NCBI GenBank assembly: GCA_030429495.1
Contig: JAUIFH010000004.1
Span: 62,001 to 126,000 of the forward strand
Length of the DNA: 64,000 nt
Origin: Alphaproteobacteria bacterium
GTDB taxonomy: Bacteria; Pseudomonadota; Alphaproteobacteria; Rhodobacterales; Rhodobacteraceae
Direction of reading: 5' to 3'
Shown here: positions 18,777 to 27,778 of the stretch, piece after piece
Numbering within the stretch: position 1 is the first letter of the stretch
Layout: each line of letters opens with the position of its first letter
Program-made: the position numbers and the translations under genes
The notes under the pieces: model-generated
Databases searched by the model: none
Seen by the model: only the letters and a program-made list of their open reading frames with translations
What the model was told of the DNA's origin: nothing

Positions 18777-19763
18777 CTATTCCGCCTGCACCCGGCGCCA
18801 TGCGTCCGGGGTCATCCCCTCTGCATCCCGAAAGACCCGGATGAAATGCGACCCGTCGCAGAACCCGGTCTCGGCCGCGATCTCCGTCACCGTGCGCCCG
18901 CCATGTTCCAGAAGCGCCCGCGCCTGGGCGAGCCGGACGCGCCGGCCGGCCTCGGCCGGTGTGATGCCAAGCGCGGCGACGAAGCGCCGTTCCAGCTTGC
19001 GCCGGCTGACGCCGAGCCGCTCTGAAAGCCGCCCGACCGGAAGCGGTGCCTCCGGGCTTTGCTGCATCAGCAGGAGCGCGCGCTTCACCAGCGCATCGCG
19101 GGCGTCGAGATCGAGCGGCAGGCCGGGCTGCGGACGCTCGGCCGCGATCGCTTCGTCCATGATCAGGATCGACAGGCTTTTCCGCGCCGCAGCCCGGCTG
19201 ACATGACGATCGACGAGGAACGCGGCGAGATGCGCGGTCGATGCCCCACCCGAACAGGTCAGGCGATCGCGGTCGACAACGAACACCTGATCGGAAATCG
19301 GTATAAGGCCTTCGAATTCCTCAAGAAAGTCCTCACGATGAAACCAGCTTACGCAGCATTTGTAGCCCTGCATCAGGCCCGCGCGGTGCAAGACGAATGC
19401 CCCCGTGCAGAGACCGACAAGGGGCACCTTCGCCGCCGCTGCCGTGCGCAGGAAGGCCGTAACTTCGGGATGCGGGTTCTGCGACCGTCCGATCAGCCCG
19501 CCGGCGACGACGATATAGTCGAACCGCTTCGGATCGCCCAGCCGTTCATCCGGCTGCACCGTCAGCCCGCAACTGCTTTCGACCGGGTCGAGCGTCGGGG
19601 CGATCAGCCGCCAGCTGCACAGGATCGGCCGTGACCGGTCTCCTTCATCCGCCGCCAGCCGCAGGACGTCGATGAAATTCGCCATTGCGGCGAGCGTGAA
19701 GCGGCGCGCGGGAATGATCCCGACACGGAGACGCGGGCGGTGCTGGAGTGCGGTATCCGGCAT
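18777..19763 (-). CDS. GlxA-type AraC family transcriptional regulator (1)
   Basis: A 328-residue regulator. The N-terminal two-thirds is a DJ-1/PfpI-like class I amidotransferase fold (FDYIVVAGGLIG; VPLVGLCTGAFVLHRAGLM with the family cysteine; TCSGGASTAHLAAFLVDRH). The C-terminal AraC domain has two helix-turn-helices (LSERLGVSRRKLERRF and EIAAETGFCDGSHFIRVFRDAEGMTPDAWR). Relatives respond to quaternary amines, carnitine or amino acids, but no target is evident here. It is divergent from a second regulator of the same type across a 148-bp gap. Confidence 0.9.
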   Translation of the reverse strand: MPDTALQHRPRLRVGIIPARRFTLAAMANFIDVLRLAADEGDRSRPILCSWRLIAPTLDPVESSCGLTVQPDERLGDPKRFDYIVVAGGLIGRSQNPHPEVTAFLRTAAAAKVPLVGLCTGAFVLHRAGLMQGYKCCVSWFHREDFLEEFEGLIPISDQVFVVDRDRLTCSGGASTAHLAAFLVDRHVSRAAARKSLSILIMDEAIAAERPQPGLPLDLDARDALVKRALLLMQQSPEAPLPVGRLSERLGVSRRKLERRFVAALGITPAEAGRRVRLAQARALLEHGGRTVTEIAAETGFCDGSHFIRVFRDAEGMTPDAWRRVQAE

Positions 19764-19911
19764 GTCAGGCCATTTCGCGACAAAGGTGACGCAATTCTAA
19801 TGCAGATTTGCCGCATTTGTCCAACTCAGAACCACTGAAATCGGGGAAAGTCCGCAATCAGCCGCGACTCCGGTTTCCCCGGCCGCGATCCTTCCAAGGA
19901 GGCCTCGCCGC

Positions 19912-20919
19912 ATGACCGACCAAAGCCCGATCCGTGCTGCCCAGAAAGTCAGCCTTGCCATTGCCGGGTCCGGTGTGGAAACGGCCCGGTTCACCTTTCT
20001 TCTGCTCGACGGGTTTTCCCACTTGTCGCTGGCATCCGCGATCGAGCCGATGCGTCTCGCCAACCAGTTTCTCGGACGGGCGGCCTATTCCTGGCGCGTC
20101 GTTTCACTCGATGGCGAGCCGGCCACCTGCTCCAACGGCTTCACGTTGATGGTGGACGCCGCGTTCGCCCCGCTCGGACGGGGGCACACGCTGATCGTCA
20201 TTGGTGGAACGGACCTGCGCCGCAGTTCGTCCCCGCGGCTGAGTCACTTGCTGCGGCGCGAGGCCACGCATGGGGTGAAGGTCGGTGCTCTCTGCATGGG
20301 TGTCTACGCGCTGGCGCGGGCCGGTCTTCTCGACGGCGAGGAATGCGCGGTCCATTGGGCGGAAGCCGAAGGTTTCGCCGAGGAGTTCCCGGTGGTCCGG
20401 ATCAGCCGGGCGGCCTTCGCACTCGGGCGGCGGCCGACGGCGCCGGGCGGCGGCGTGGCCGCCGATCTGATGATGCACCTGATCGCGGAAAGCCACGGCG
20501 CAAACCTTGCAGCGCGGATCGCCGACCAGATGGTGTGCAATGGCGTGCGCAGCCCCAGTTCACGCCAGAAAGTGTCGCTGCAATCACGCTATGGCATCCG
20601 GAACCCGCGCCTCGTCAAGGTGCTGAGCTGCATGGAGGCCAATCTCGAAAACCCGCTTTCGGCACAGGAGATCGCCGACATCGCGGCAATGTCGGTGCGC
20701 CAGACCGAACGCCTGTTCGCGCGCTATCTCGACACGACACCGATGAACTTCTACATGCAGATGCGCCTCGACAAGGCGCACCAGCTTCTCTTGCAGACAG
20801 AACTTTCGGTCACCGAGGTGGCGCTGGCCTGCGGCTACAAATCGACCTCGCATTTCACCCGGAATTTCCGCTCGGCCTATGGTGTCACGCCGAAGAACAT
20901 GCGCGTGGTTGCCGCCTGA
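19912..20919 (+). CDS. GlxA-type AraC family transcriptional regulator (2)
   Basis: A 335-residue regulator with the same architecture as its divergent neighbour: a DJ-1/PfpI-like sensor domain (FTFLLLDGFSHLSLASAIEPMRLAN; TLIVIGGTD; VKVGALCMGVYALARAGLLDG) then AraC helix-turn-helix pairs (IADIAAMSVRQTERLFARYL and VTEVALACGYKSTSHFTRNFRSAYGVTPKNMR). The wording of the sensor domain resembles regulators of glycine-betaine/carnitine-type metabolism. A polyamine catabolic region starts 0.6 kb downstream, but a regulatory link is only a possibility. GGAGG precedes the ATG closely. Confidence 0.9.
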   Translation: MTDQSPIRAAQKVSLAIAGSGVETARFTFLLLDGFSHLSLASAIEPMRLANQFLGRAAYSWRVVSLDGEPATCSNGFTLMVDAAFAPLGRGHTLIVIGGTDLRRSSSPRLSHLLRREATHGVKVGALCMGVYALARAGLLDGEECAVHWAEAEGFAEEFPVVRISRAAFALGRRPTAPGGGVAADLMMHLIAESHGANLAARIADQMVCNGVRSPSSRQKVSLQSRYGIRNPRLVKVLSCMEANLENPLSAQEIADIAAMSVRQTERLFARYLDTTPMNFYMQMRLDKAHQLLLQTELSVTEVALACGYKSTSHFTRNFRSAYGVTPKNMRVVAA

Positions 20920-20925
20920 CCGTCG

Positions 20926-21351
20926 TCAGATCCGTGCCCGGCCGCCGGGGATGACAAGCATGAACTGTCCCTTTGCGTCCTTTGCCGGAATACCCGTCCC
21001 GCGGCAGGTCGCCTGCGCCGTGCCAAGCGGCTCACGATAGGCGACGCGCGTGAAGAACGTCATGTCCTTCAGGATCGTCCTGTCGCCCATCTGGACATAG
21101 GATGTCCTCATCATCTTCTTGTTTGCAGCGGCCATCGTCGGGTTGCGGAACTGACCGGCGCCGCAGATCGCCACTTCGCCTTTCACGGCTATGACCGACC
21201 AGACATAGGTATAGGACTTGGAGTTTCCGCCGGTCCAGTCGAGGGAGCCTTCGGAAAAGTTCTTGTCGACCGGAACGGAGAAATCCGCGCCAAAGGACGG
21301 CGATACGGAGGCAAGCATCACACTCGCGGCCAAGGCCAGCAATTTTTTCAC
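20926..21351 (-). CDS. Small secreted protein of unknown function
   Basis: A 141-residue product. I place the start at GTG 21351 because a strong AAGGGAAG Shine-Dalgarno sits just upstream. The alternative ATG at 21375 would place that Shine-Dalgarno inside the gene. The N-terminus VKKLLALAASVMLASVSPSFGA is a Sec signal peptide. The mature part has two cysteines (VAICGAGQF and ATCRGTG) that could pair, and beta-rich composition. No family was recognised. It is convergent with the GlxA-type regulator, the stops being only 6 bp apart. Confidence 0.75.
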   Translation of the reverse strand: MKKLLALAASVMLASVSPSFGADFSVPVDKNFSEGSLDWTGGNSKSYTYVWSVIAVKGEVAICGAGQFRNPTMAAANKKMMRTSYVQMGDRTILKDMTFFTRVAYREPLGTAQATCRGTGIPAKDAKGQFMLVIPGGRARI

Positions 21352-21485
21352 GTTACTTCCCTTTAGTTCAATCACTTATAGGGGAATAGTTAGGCACGGC
21401 ATTCGCCCGACACAAGCGCGATTGCGGCAATGAAGTCGTGTTGATCTCATGACGCTACGGCAGCAGTATCGGGTCTATCGTGTGG

Positions 21486-22247
21486 TCACGAGCGGCGATA
21501 GCGCCTGACGAATGCGCCAAGGATCCGCTCGGGCACATACACGTCGCTTTTGCGGCAGTGCGCGATCAGGCGATCCGCGTCTGCGGGCGGGAAATACCCC
21601 TTGTTGCGGTAGATGCGAATCCGAAGCTCGAACCCGTCGCTGTCCGCCTCCGGATGGAACTGCGTGGCGTAGACGTTCTGGCCATGGCGGATCATCTGGA
21701 ACGGACACGGGCCTGACGACAGAAGATGCACCGCCCCGTCTGGCAAGGATTGCAGCGCCTCCTTGTGACCGACGAAGGCGTTGAAACGGTCGGGCAGACC
21801 AGCCAGCAGCGGATCCGCCGCGCCCTCAACCGTCCGTTCACAGAGCGTCGCGCCGACAGGCTCGCCATAGCGCTCCTTGCCGACATCTCCACCGAGGTGG
21901 TGGCCGAGAACGCCAATGCCATAGCAGCAGCCGAGGAAGGGAAAGTCGCGCGCGGTAATCTCGGGCATGAGGCCAAGTACCGCCGCCTCGATCCGTGCCT
22001 CAACCGGCGACTTCTGCTCCGGCGGGTCGCTGACGCAGCCCGGGCCGCCGCCGACGATGACCCCGGAATAGTCATCAAGGTCGAGACCGTCCGGGATCGG
22101 CGCCTCATCGAGCCTGATCCGGTGCACCTCTTCCGGGCGCAGGCCGCCTTTGCTCAGGAAAGCCGCATACTCGTCATCGGCCGCCTCGGCCTCAGGCCGG
22201 AGCTGGAGCAGGAGGAACGGTCTGGTATCGCTTCCGTCCGCCTTCAC
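21486..22247 (-). CDS. Class I glutamine amidotransferase (GMP synthase-like domain)
   Basis: A 253-residue stand-alone glutamine amidotransferase. The catalytic triad is visible: Cys in FLGCCYGIGVLG and His-Glu in ATQFHPEADS. GVIVGGGPGCVSD forms the oxyanion strand. The GTG start at 22247 overlaps the preceding amidohydrolase stop (GTGA). An open frame extends 15 codons farther but overlaps the neighbour. It is the last gene of the potFGHI/FAD oxidoreductase/M20 operon. Hydrolysis of a gamma-glutamyl amine is a reasonable hypothesis from the polyamine context; ordinary glutaminase-type activity is the alternative. Confidence 0.85.
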   Translation of the reverse strand: MKADGSDTRPFLLLQLRPEAEAADDEYAAFLSKGGLRPEEVHRIRLDEAPIPDGLDLDDYSGVIVGGGPGCVSDPPEQKSPVEARIEAAVLGLMPEITARDFPFLGCCYGIGVLGHHLGGDVGKERYGEPVGATLCERTVEGAADPLLAGLPDRFNAFVGHKEALQSLPDGAVHLLSSGPCPFQMIRHGQNVYATQFHPEADSDGFELRIRIYRNKGYFPPADADRLIAHCRKSDVYVPERILGAFVRRYRRS

Positions 22248-23407
22248 GCCGCCGGCATCCGCTCCTCGACGATGCCCGCCCACCAGGAGCAACCGGCCGG
22301 GATCGCGTCGTCATTGAAGTTGTATTCGGGATGATGGACCATCGCCGTATCGCCGTTGCCGACAAGGATGTAGGCACCGGGCCGTTCCTCGAGCATGTAG
22401 GCGAAGTCCTCGCCGCCCATGATCAGCGGTGCCTCTTCGCAATTGCCGCCGACCTTCGCCGCGACACTGGCCGCGAATTCGGTTTCCGCCTCGGTATTCA
22501 CCATCACCGGATAGCCGCGCATGTAGTTGACATGCGCCGTCGCTCCGTAGGCGTCCGCGGTCGCCTCGGCGATCTTGATCAGCCGCTTCTCGGCCAGCTT
22601 GCGGACATCGCGGTCGAGCGTGCGAACCGTGCCGCGCAGCGCCACATGCTGCGGGATCACGTTGAAAGCTTTCGACTCGGTCTCAAAGCTGGTGACTGAG
22701 ACAACAAGCTGCATCGTCGGATCCACGTTGCGGCTCGCGATGGTCTGCAGTGCGATGACTATCTGGCTGGCGACAACGGTCGTGTCGATGGTCTCGTGCG
22801 GCTTGGCGGCGTGCCCGCCGAGCCCCTCGACCTTGATCTCGAACTGATCTGTGGCGGCGAAGAACGCACCTGAACGGATCGAGAAGCTGCCGACCGGCCG
22901 GCCGGGCCAGTTGTGCATTCCGTAGACCTCCTGGATGCGGAACCGCTCCATCATCCCGTCTTCGCACATCTCGCGCCCGCCACCGCCGCCCTCTTCCGCC
23001 GGCTGGAAGATCACCACGGTCGTACCATCGAAATTCCGTGTCTCGGCAAGGTACTTCGCCGCGCCGAGAAGCATGGCCGTGTGACCGTCATGGCCACAGG
23101 CATGCATCACGCCCGGCGTCTTCGAGGCGTAGTCAAGACCGGTCGCCTCGATGATCGGCAGGGCATCCATGTCCGCGCGAAGCCCGATGACCTTGCCCTT
23201 TGTGTCACTCTTGCCCTTGATCACGCCAACGACGCCGGTCCGGCCGATCCCCTCGACCACCTCGTCGCAGCCAAAGTCGCGCAGCAGGTCCGCGACCTTG
23301 CTAGCGGTGCGATAGGTATCGAACAGGAGTTCGGGGTTCTCGTGGAAATCCCGGCGCCAGCCGGAGATTTCCGGCAAAAGCTCGGCAAAGCGGTTCTTGA
23401 TGGGCAT
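22244..23407 (-). CDS. M20 family metal-dependent amidohydrolase
   Basis: A 387-residue M20D peptidase/hippurate-hydrolase-type enzyme. Features: WRRDFHENPELLFDTYRTA at the start, metal-binding HACGHDGHTAMLLG, the catalytic QPAEEGGGGGREMCEDGMM with Glu-Glu and Cys ligand, a lid/dimerisation domain, and the late MGGEDFAYMLEERPGAYILVGNG plus final metal His in VHHPEYNFND. The ATG at 23407 gives the family-like MPIKNRFAELL. The position among polyamine transport and oxidation genes suggests an N-acylated or gamma-glutamylated amine or amino acid as substrate. Sequence alone does not decide. Confidence 0.9.
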   Translation of the reverse strand: MPIKNRFAELLPEISGWRRDFHENPELLFDTYRTASKVADLLRDFGCDEVVEGIGRTGVVGVIKGKSDTKGKVIGLRADMDALPIIEATGLDYASKTPGVMHACGHDGHTAMLLGAAKYLAETRNFDGTTVVIFQPAEEGGGGGREMCEDGMMERFRIQEVYGMHNWPGRPVGSFSIRSGAFFAATDQFEIKVEGLGGHAAKPHETIDTTVVASQIVIALQTIASRNVDPTMQLVVSVTSFETESKAFNVIPQHVALRGTVRTLDRDVRKLAEKRLIKIAEATADAYGATAHVNYMRGYPVMVNTEAETEFAASVAAKVGGNCEEAPLIMGGEDFAYMLEERPGAYILVGNGDTAMVHHPEYNFNDDAIPAGCSWWAGIVEERMPAA

Positions 23408-23506
23408 GTGAGGCTCCCTCGGGCGAGTATCTCGGCGGCAGTGGCCGTGTCCTGACAGGATCGTCTTTGAATTCCTCCCCGACCGCAAGGCCGGTTCGGT
23501 CCCCGT

Positions 23507-24841
23507 TCAGCCGCGATCGACGAACCCGTACCACCGATAGGCAAGCGGCAGGAGCGCGCGGCGCATGCCGCCGAAGGGAAATCGGGACGGCGGCGCTGCC
23601 ATCAGCGCGGGCACTCCCCCCTGCCCGGTCGCAATATCTGCCAGCAGCTTGCCCGTATAGGTGCCGAGCGCCACGCCGTTACCGTGATAGGCAAACCCGG
23701 CCCAGGCATCCGGCCAGTCGCCGATCGGCCCCGCATACGGGGTGAGATTGCGCGTGAGGCAAACGAAGCCCGACCAGAAATGTTGCGTTTCGATCCTTGC
23801 CCAGGCGGGGAACATCGCCTCGAAATCGGCACGGATATGCACCTTCATCTGCCCCTGCGCCGCAGCGGAGGCACTGGTGCCGCCGCGCATCCCGAACAGG
23901 AACCGCCGGTTCGGCATCAGTCGGAAATAGTGCAGAAGGTTGCGCGTGTCGTAGGCCATCAGGTCGCTCGACCAGCCCTGCGCCGCGATCTCGTCCTCGC
24001 TCAACTCGCGCGTGACAAGGACGGCGGATTGCGCCGGCAGGTAGCGCCCCGCCATCCAGCCGGGCACATCCTCGCTCGAATAGCCGTTTGTGGCGATGAT
24101 GAGCTTCTTCGCGATCAGCGTGCCATCGGGCGTCGTCAGCCGGTAGCCCGTCGTGATCCGTTCGATCCCCACGACGGGCGACCCTTCGTAGATCCGGACG
24201 CCCGCCTCCCGCGCCGCCTGCGCAAGGCCGAGGACGTATTTCAGAGGATTGAGGGCAAAACCCAGCGGAAACCGGATGGCCCCGTGAAATCCCGGCGCTG
24301 ACAGCCCCTCCTGGGCAAGTTCCCCCGGCCCGATCACGTCAACCTGCACACCGTAAGCCGCTTCAAGCTCCGCAGCCTCGGCGCGGAGCCCTGCGAAATC
24401 CTTCGGCCGGTGGGCCAGGACGGCCTCGCCGCCCCGCGAATGGGCGTCGGCGTCGATCCCGTAGCGATCCAGAAGATCGGAAACGAGTTCGACGGTGGCA
24501 ACCTGTGTCCGGTGCCATTCTGCCATCCCGGCCGCGCCGAAACGGCGCGTCAGGGCGGCGTCGGATGCTTTCGTGCCGCCGATGCAGGCAAACCCGCCAT
24601 TGCGACCCGACGCGCCCCAGCCAACGCTTTCGGCCTCAAGGACAGCGACATCGGCACCGGCATCGCGGGCAAGGTGGATCGCGGCGGAAAGGCCGGTAAA
24701 CCCGGCGCCCACGACGGCGACCTCTGCCTGCACCTCGCCCCGAAGCGCGCCGCCGCGCGGTGGTCGCGCGACGGTCGTGTCCCAGTAGCAGTCCGCCACC
24801 GGCCCCGGCCCGTAGCCGTTCTGTTCATAGATGCGCTTCAC
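23507..24841 (-). CDS. FAD-dependent oxidoreductase, PuuB/DAO type (operon copy)
   Basis: A 444-residue D-amino-acid-oxidase-fold flavoprotein. The Rossmann dinucleotide motif is AEVAVVGAGFTGLSAAIHLA, followed by the VGWGASGRNGG segment typical of gamma-glutamylputrescine oxidases. FAYHGNGVALGTYTGKLLADI is the C-terminal FAD-contact region. The start is assigned to GTG 24841 (VKRIYEQNGYGPGPVADCYW), 10 bp after the permease stop, because no ATG lies in frame nearby. No strong Shine-Dalgarno is seen there. It is the fifth gene of the pot operon and a paralogue of the flavoprotein at 31301-32602. Confidence 0.85.
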   Translation of the reverse strand: MKRIYEQNGYGPGPVADCYWDTTVARPPRGGALRGEVQAEVAVVGAGFTGLSAAIHLARDAGADVAVLEAESVGWGASGRNGGFACIGGTKASDAALTRRFGAAGMAEWHRTQVATVELVSDLLDRYGIDADAHSRGGEAVLAHRPKDFAGLRAEAAELEAAYGVQVDVIGPGELAQEGLSAPGFHGAIRFPLGFALNPLKYVLGLAQAAREAGVRIYEGSPVVGIERITTGYRLTTPDGTLIAKKLIIATNGYSSEDVPGWMAGRYLPAQSAVLVTRELSEDEIAAQGWSSDLMAYDTRNLLHYFRLMPNRRFLFGMRGGTSASAAAQGQMKVHIRADFEAMFPAWARIETQHFWSGFVCLTRNLTPYAGPIGDWPDAWAGFAYHGNGVALGTYTGKLLADIATGQGGVPALMAAPPSRFPFGGMRRALLPLAYRWYGFVDRG

Positions 24842-24851
24842 GGGAAGTGGC

Positions 24852-25670
24852 TCAGTTCCGCACCGCCGCCTGTTCCTCGGCACGTTGCCGGGCGATCGAC
24901 CGTTTCGACACCAGCGACGCGGTAATGACACCGACCGTGACGATGGAGATCATGATCGTCGAAAGCGCGTTGATCTGCGGGCTTACGCCAAGCCGCACCG
25001 ACGAGAAGATTTTCATCGGCAACGTCGTCGCCGAGGGGCCGGCCACGAACTGCGCGATGACGAGGTCGTCAAGCGACAGCGTGAAGGCCAGAAGCCAGCC
25101 CGAGATCACCGCGGGCGCGATGATCGGAAGGGTGACCGATTTGAAAGCGTCAAACGGTGTGCAGCCGAGGTCAAGCGCGGCCTCTTCCAGCGACTTGTCG
25201 AAGGTCGCCAGCCGCGAAGAGACGACGACCGAGACGAAGCACATCGTGAAGGTGACATGCGCCAGAATGATCGTGAACACCCCGCGATCAAGCCCGATCG
25301 AGATAAACAGAAGAAGCATCGCAAGACCGGTGATCACCTCGGGCATGACAAGCGGCGCATAGATCATGCCGGAAAACAACGTCCGCCCCTGGAACCGCCC
25401 GGCGCGCACCAGCACATAGGCCGCCATGGTGCCAAGAAGCGTCGAAACCGTCGACGAAACGACCGCCACTTTCAGTGTCACCCAAGCCGCGTTCAGGAAC
25501 GCCTCGTCACGGAACAACTCGACATACCACTTGGTCGAGAAACCCGCCCAGACCGTGACCAGCTTGGATTGGTTGAAAGAAAAGATCACGAGGATGATCA
25601 TCGGCAGGTAGAGGAACGCGAAGCCCAGCGTGAGGGAGGTCGCGTTGAACCAGGAAAAGCGGCGGTTCAT
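24852..25670 (-). CDS. potI: Polyamine ABC transporter permease (PotC/PotI type)
   Basis: A 272-residue inner-membrane permease with six predicted transmembrane helices. The EAA coupling loop EEAALDLGCTPFDAFKSVTLPIIAPAVISG contacts the ATPase. The FxFxxSLDDLVIAQFVAG segment after it is typical of PotC/PotI. It overlaps the upstream permease gene by four bases and pairs with it to form the translocation channel. Putrescine versus spermidine specificity cannot be read from permeases. The putrescine symbol follows the neighbouring binding protein and catabolic genes. Confidence 0.9.
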   Translation of the reverse strand: MNRRFSWFNATSLTLGFAFLYLPMIILVIFSFNQSKLVTVWAGFSTKWYVELFRDEAFLNAAWVTLKVAVVSSTVSTLLGTMAAYVLVRAGRFQGRTLFSGMIYAPLVMPEVITGLAMLLLFISIGLDRGVFTIILAHVTFTMCFVSVVVSSRLATFDKSLEEAALDLGCTPFDAFKSVTLPIIAPAVISGWLLAFTLSLDDLVIAQFVAGPSATTLPMKIFSSVRLGVSPQINALSTIMISIVTVGVITASLVSKRSIARQRAEEQAAVRN

Positions 25671-26563
25671 CCTTCGGCCTCCCTCTGTTTCTGTTCGTTA
25701 CGCTGGAAGAGCACGATCGGGATGATGAGGATGAGAAGAAGCACCACCGCTACCGCAGAGGCCACCGGCCAGTCGCGGTTGACGAAGAACTCCTCGAACA
25801 GCACCTTGCCGATCATCAGAGTGGACGACCCGCCGAGCAGCGACGGGATGACGAATTCGCCCAGCGCCGGGATGAAGACGAGAAAGCAGCCCGCGATCAC
25901 GCCGGGGCGCGACAGCGGAAAGGTGACAAGCCAAAAGGCCTGCAGCCTGGAGCAGCCAAGATCCTCGGCCGCCTCGATCAGCGATCCGTCAAGCTTCTCC
26001 AGCGCCGAGTAGATCGGCAGGATCATGAACGGCAGGTAGGTATAGACGATACCGGTATAGACTGCGGTGTTCGTGTTGAGGATCTGGAGCGGCGCGTCGA
26101 TGATGCCGGTCCACATCAGGAACTGGTTGAGGAACCCTTCGTTCGAAAGGATTCCGATCCACGAATAGACGCGGATCAGGAACGAGGTCCAGAACGGCAG
26201 GATCACCAGCATCATCAGCGTCGGGCGCCATTCGTCCGGTGCCTGCGCCATGCCGTAGGCGATGGGATAGCCGACGATAAGCGTGATCACTGTCGATATG
26301 AAGGCGATCTTCAGGCTCGACAGATAGGCGGTGTAGTAGAGCGCATCCGAGGTGAGAAAGGTGAAATTCTCAAAGTCGAGCGCGCTCAGGAACTCCTTCA
26401 CGCCCGCCCATCCTGCTTCCAGATCAAGGACCGGCGTATAGGGCGGGATGGATATCGCGTAGTCCGACAGCGAGATCTTCAGGACGATCGCGAAGGGGAT
26501 GAGGAAAAAGATCAGCAGCCAGGTGTAGGGCGTGAAGATCAGGAAGAGGCGGCGGAAGTTCAT
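25667..26563 (-). CDS. potH: Polyamine ABC transporter permease (PotB/PotH type)
   Basis: A 298-residue permease, longer at the N-terminus than its partner, with an extended periplasmic loop (YTPVLDLEAGWAGVKEFLSALDFENF) after the first helix, as in PotH. The EAA loop reads IEAAEDLGCSRLQAFWLVTFPLSRPGVIAG, followed by PALGEFVIPSLLGGSSTLMIGKV. It starts 10 bp after the ATPase gene and overlaps potI by 4 bp. It forms the heteromeric channel of the putrescine importer. Confidence 0.9.
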   Translation of the reverse strand: MNFRRLFLIFTPYTWLLIFFLIPFAIVLKISLSDYAISIPPYTPVLDLEAGWAGVKEFLSALDFENFTFLTSDALYYTAYLSSLKIAFISTVITLIVGYPIAYGMAQAPDEWRPTLMMLVILPFWTSFLIRVYSWIGILSNEGFLNQFLMWTGIIDAPLQILNTNTAVYTGIVYTYLPFMILPIYSALEKLDGSLIEAAEDLGCSRLQAFWLVTFPLSRPGVIAGCFLVFIPALGEFVIPSLLGGSSTLMIGKVLFEEFFVNRDWPVASAVAVVLLLILIIPIVLFQRNEQKQREAEG

Positions 26564-26573
26564 GACCGGCTCC

Positions 26574-27713
26574 TCAGTTCAGAAGGACAACGCCGGCGGT
26601 GTCGGTGAAGGACAGCCAGACCTTGTCTTCCCAGGTGATGTTCCGGCGCGCGATCCGGCGATCATTGGCGACCTGCGCCTTGATCATCTGCCCGCCGGGC
26701 AGCGCGACCTTATAGGTAGAGATATTGCCCAGATAGGCGATATCCTCGACCGTTCCCTCAATTACATTCGCGCGGTCTTCCGGTTTCTGCGTGGCAATCG
26801 CCACCTTTTCCGGCCGGATCGCGAAATGGACCGGCGTGCCGGGCGTCAGCGCACCGGGCGCGGTCGCCGCAATCGGCGCCTGCCCCTCGGCCCAGACAAT
26901 CGAGACCTTGTCGTCGCCCTTAGGCGTCGCAGTGCCGGCGATGATGTTCACGTCACCGATGAAATCCGCGACATAGACGGAGTTCGGCGTCTCGTAGATC
27001 CGGTCCGGCGTGTCGACCTGGATCATGCGGCCATGATCCATGACCGCGACCCGGCTCGCGACCGTCATCGCCTCTTCCTGGTCGTGGGTAACGATCACGA
27101 ATGTGGTGCCGGTCTTTTCCTGGATATCCATCAGTTCGAACTGCGTATCCTGGCGAAGCTTCTTGTCGAGCGCGCCGAGCGGTTCGTCCAGCAGCAAGAG
27201 CTTCGGCGCCTTGGCCAGCGAGCGAGCGAGCGCGACGCGCTGGCGCTGGCCGCCGGAAATCTGGTGCGGCTTGCGCCGCGCGAATTTCTCGAGCCGCACG
27301 AGTTTCAGCATCTCTTCGACGCGGGCCGGTATCTGGTCTTTCGGCATGTCGGAGCGCCGCAGGCCGAAAGCGATGTTGTCCCAGACGGTCAGATGCGGAA
27401 ACAGCGCGTAACTCTGGAACATCATGTTCGTCGCCCGCTTGTTCGGCGGGATCGGCGCGATGTCCTGCCCGTCGAGAAGGATCGTGCCTTCGGTCGGAGT
27501 CTCGAACCCGGCAAGCATCCGCATCAGCGTGGTCTTGCCGCAGCCCGACGGGCCGAGCAGAGCGAAGAATTCGCGGCGGTAGATGTCGATCGTGATGTTG
27601 TCGATTGCCGTGAACTCGCCAAAACGCTTGGTGACGTTCTGGAAGCGGATCAGCGGCTTTTCGTTGGGATCGGTCCACGGGGCGAAGACCGGGCGGTTCG
27701 CGGGCTGGGCCAT
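26574..27713 (-). CDS. potG: Polyamine ABC transporter ATP-binding protein
   Basis: A 379-residue ATPase energising the importer. Walker A GPSGCGKTTLMR, the ABC signature ISGGQRQRVALAR, Walker B LLLLDEPLGALDK and the His-loop VIVTHDQEEAM are all intact. The C-terminal third is a TOBE-type regulatory domain (MGxx; HFAIRPEKVAIA). The ATG is preceded by GAGGACATC. It lies 65 bp downstream of potF with a strong hairpin between them, so its expression may be lower than that of the binding protein. Confidence 0.93.
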   Translation of the reverse strand: MAQPANRPVFAPWTDPNEKPLIRFQNVTKRFGEFTAIDNITIDIYRREFFALLGPSGCGKTTLMRMLAGFETPTEGTILLDGQDIAPIPPNKRATNMMFQSYALFPHLTVWDNIAFGLRRSDMPKDQIPARVEEMLKLVRLEKFARRKPHQISGGQRQRVALARSLAKAPKLLLLDEPLGALDKKLRQDTQFELMDIQEKTGTTFVIVTHDQEEAMTVASRVAVMDHGRMIQVDTPDRIYETPNSVYVADFIGDVNIIAGTATPKGDDKVSIVWAEGQAPIAATAPGALTPGTPVHFAIRPEKVAIATQKPEDRANVIEGTVEDIAYLGNISTYKVALPGGQMIKAQVANDRRIARRNITWEDKVWLSFTDTAGVVLLN

Positions 27714-27736
27714 GATGTCCTCGTTTGGAATGGATT

Positions 27737-27761
27737 GCCCCGCGCCGGTCCGGCGCGGGGC
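27737..27761 (-). other. Hairpin between potF and potG
   Basis: GCCCCGCGCC (27737-27746) pairs perfectly with GGCGCGGGGC (27752-27761) around the 5-nt loop GGTCC. It lies immediately 3' of the binding-protein gene in the transcript and has no U-run, so it probably acts as a 3' stability or partial-termination element rather than a full terminator. Confidence 0.6.
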
Positions 27762-27778
27762 GTTCTGGCATCAGGCGA

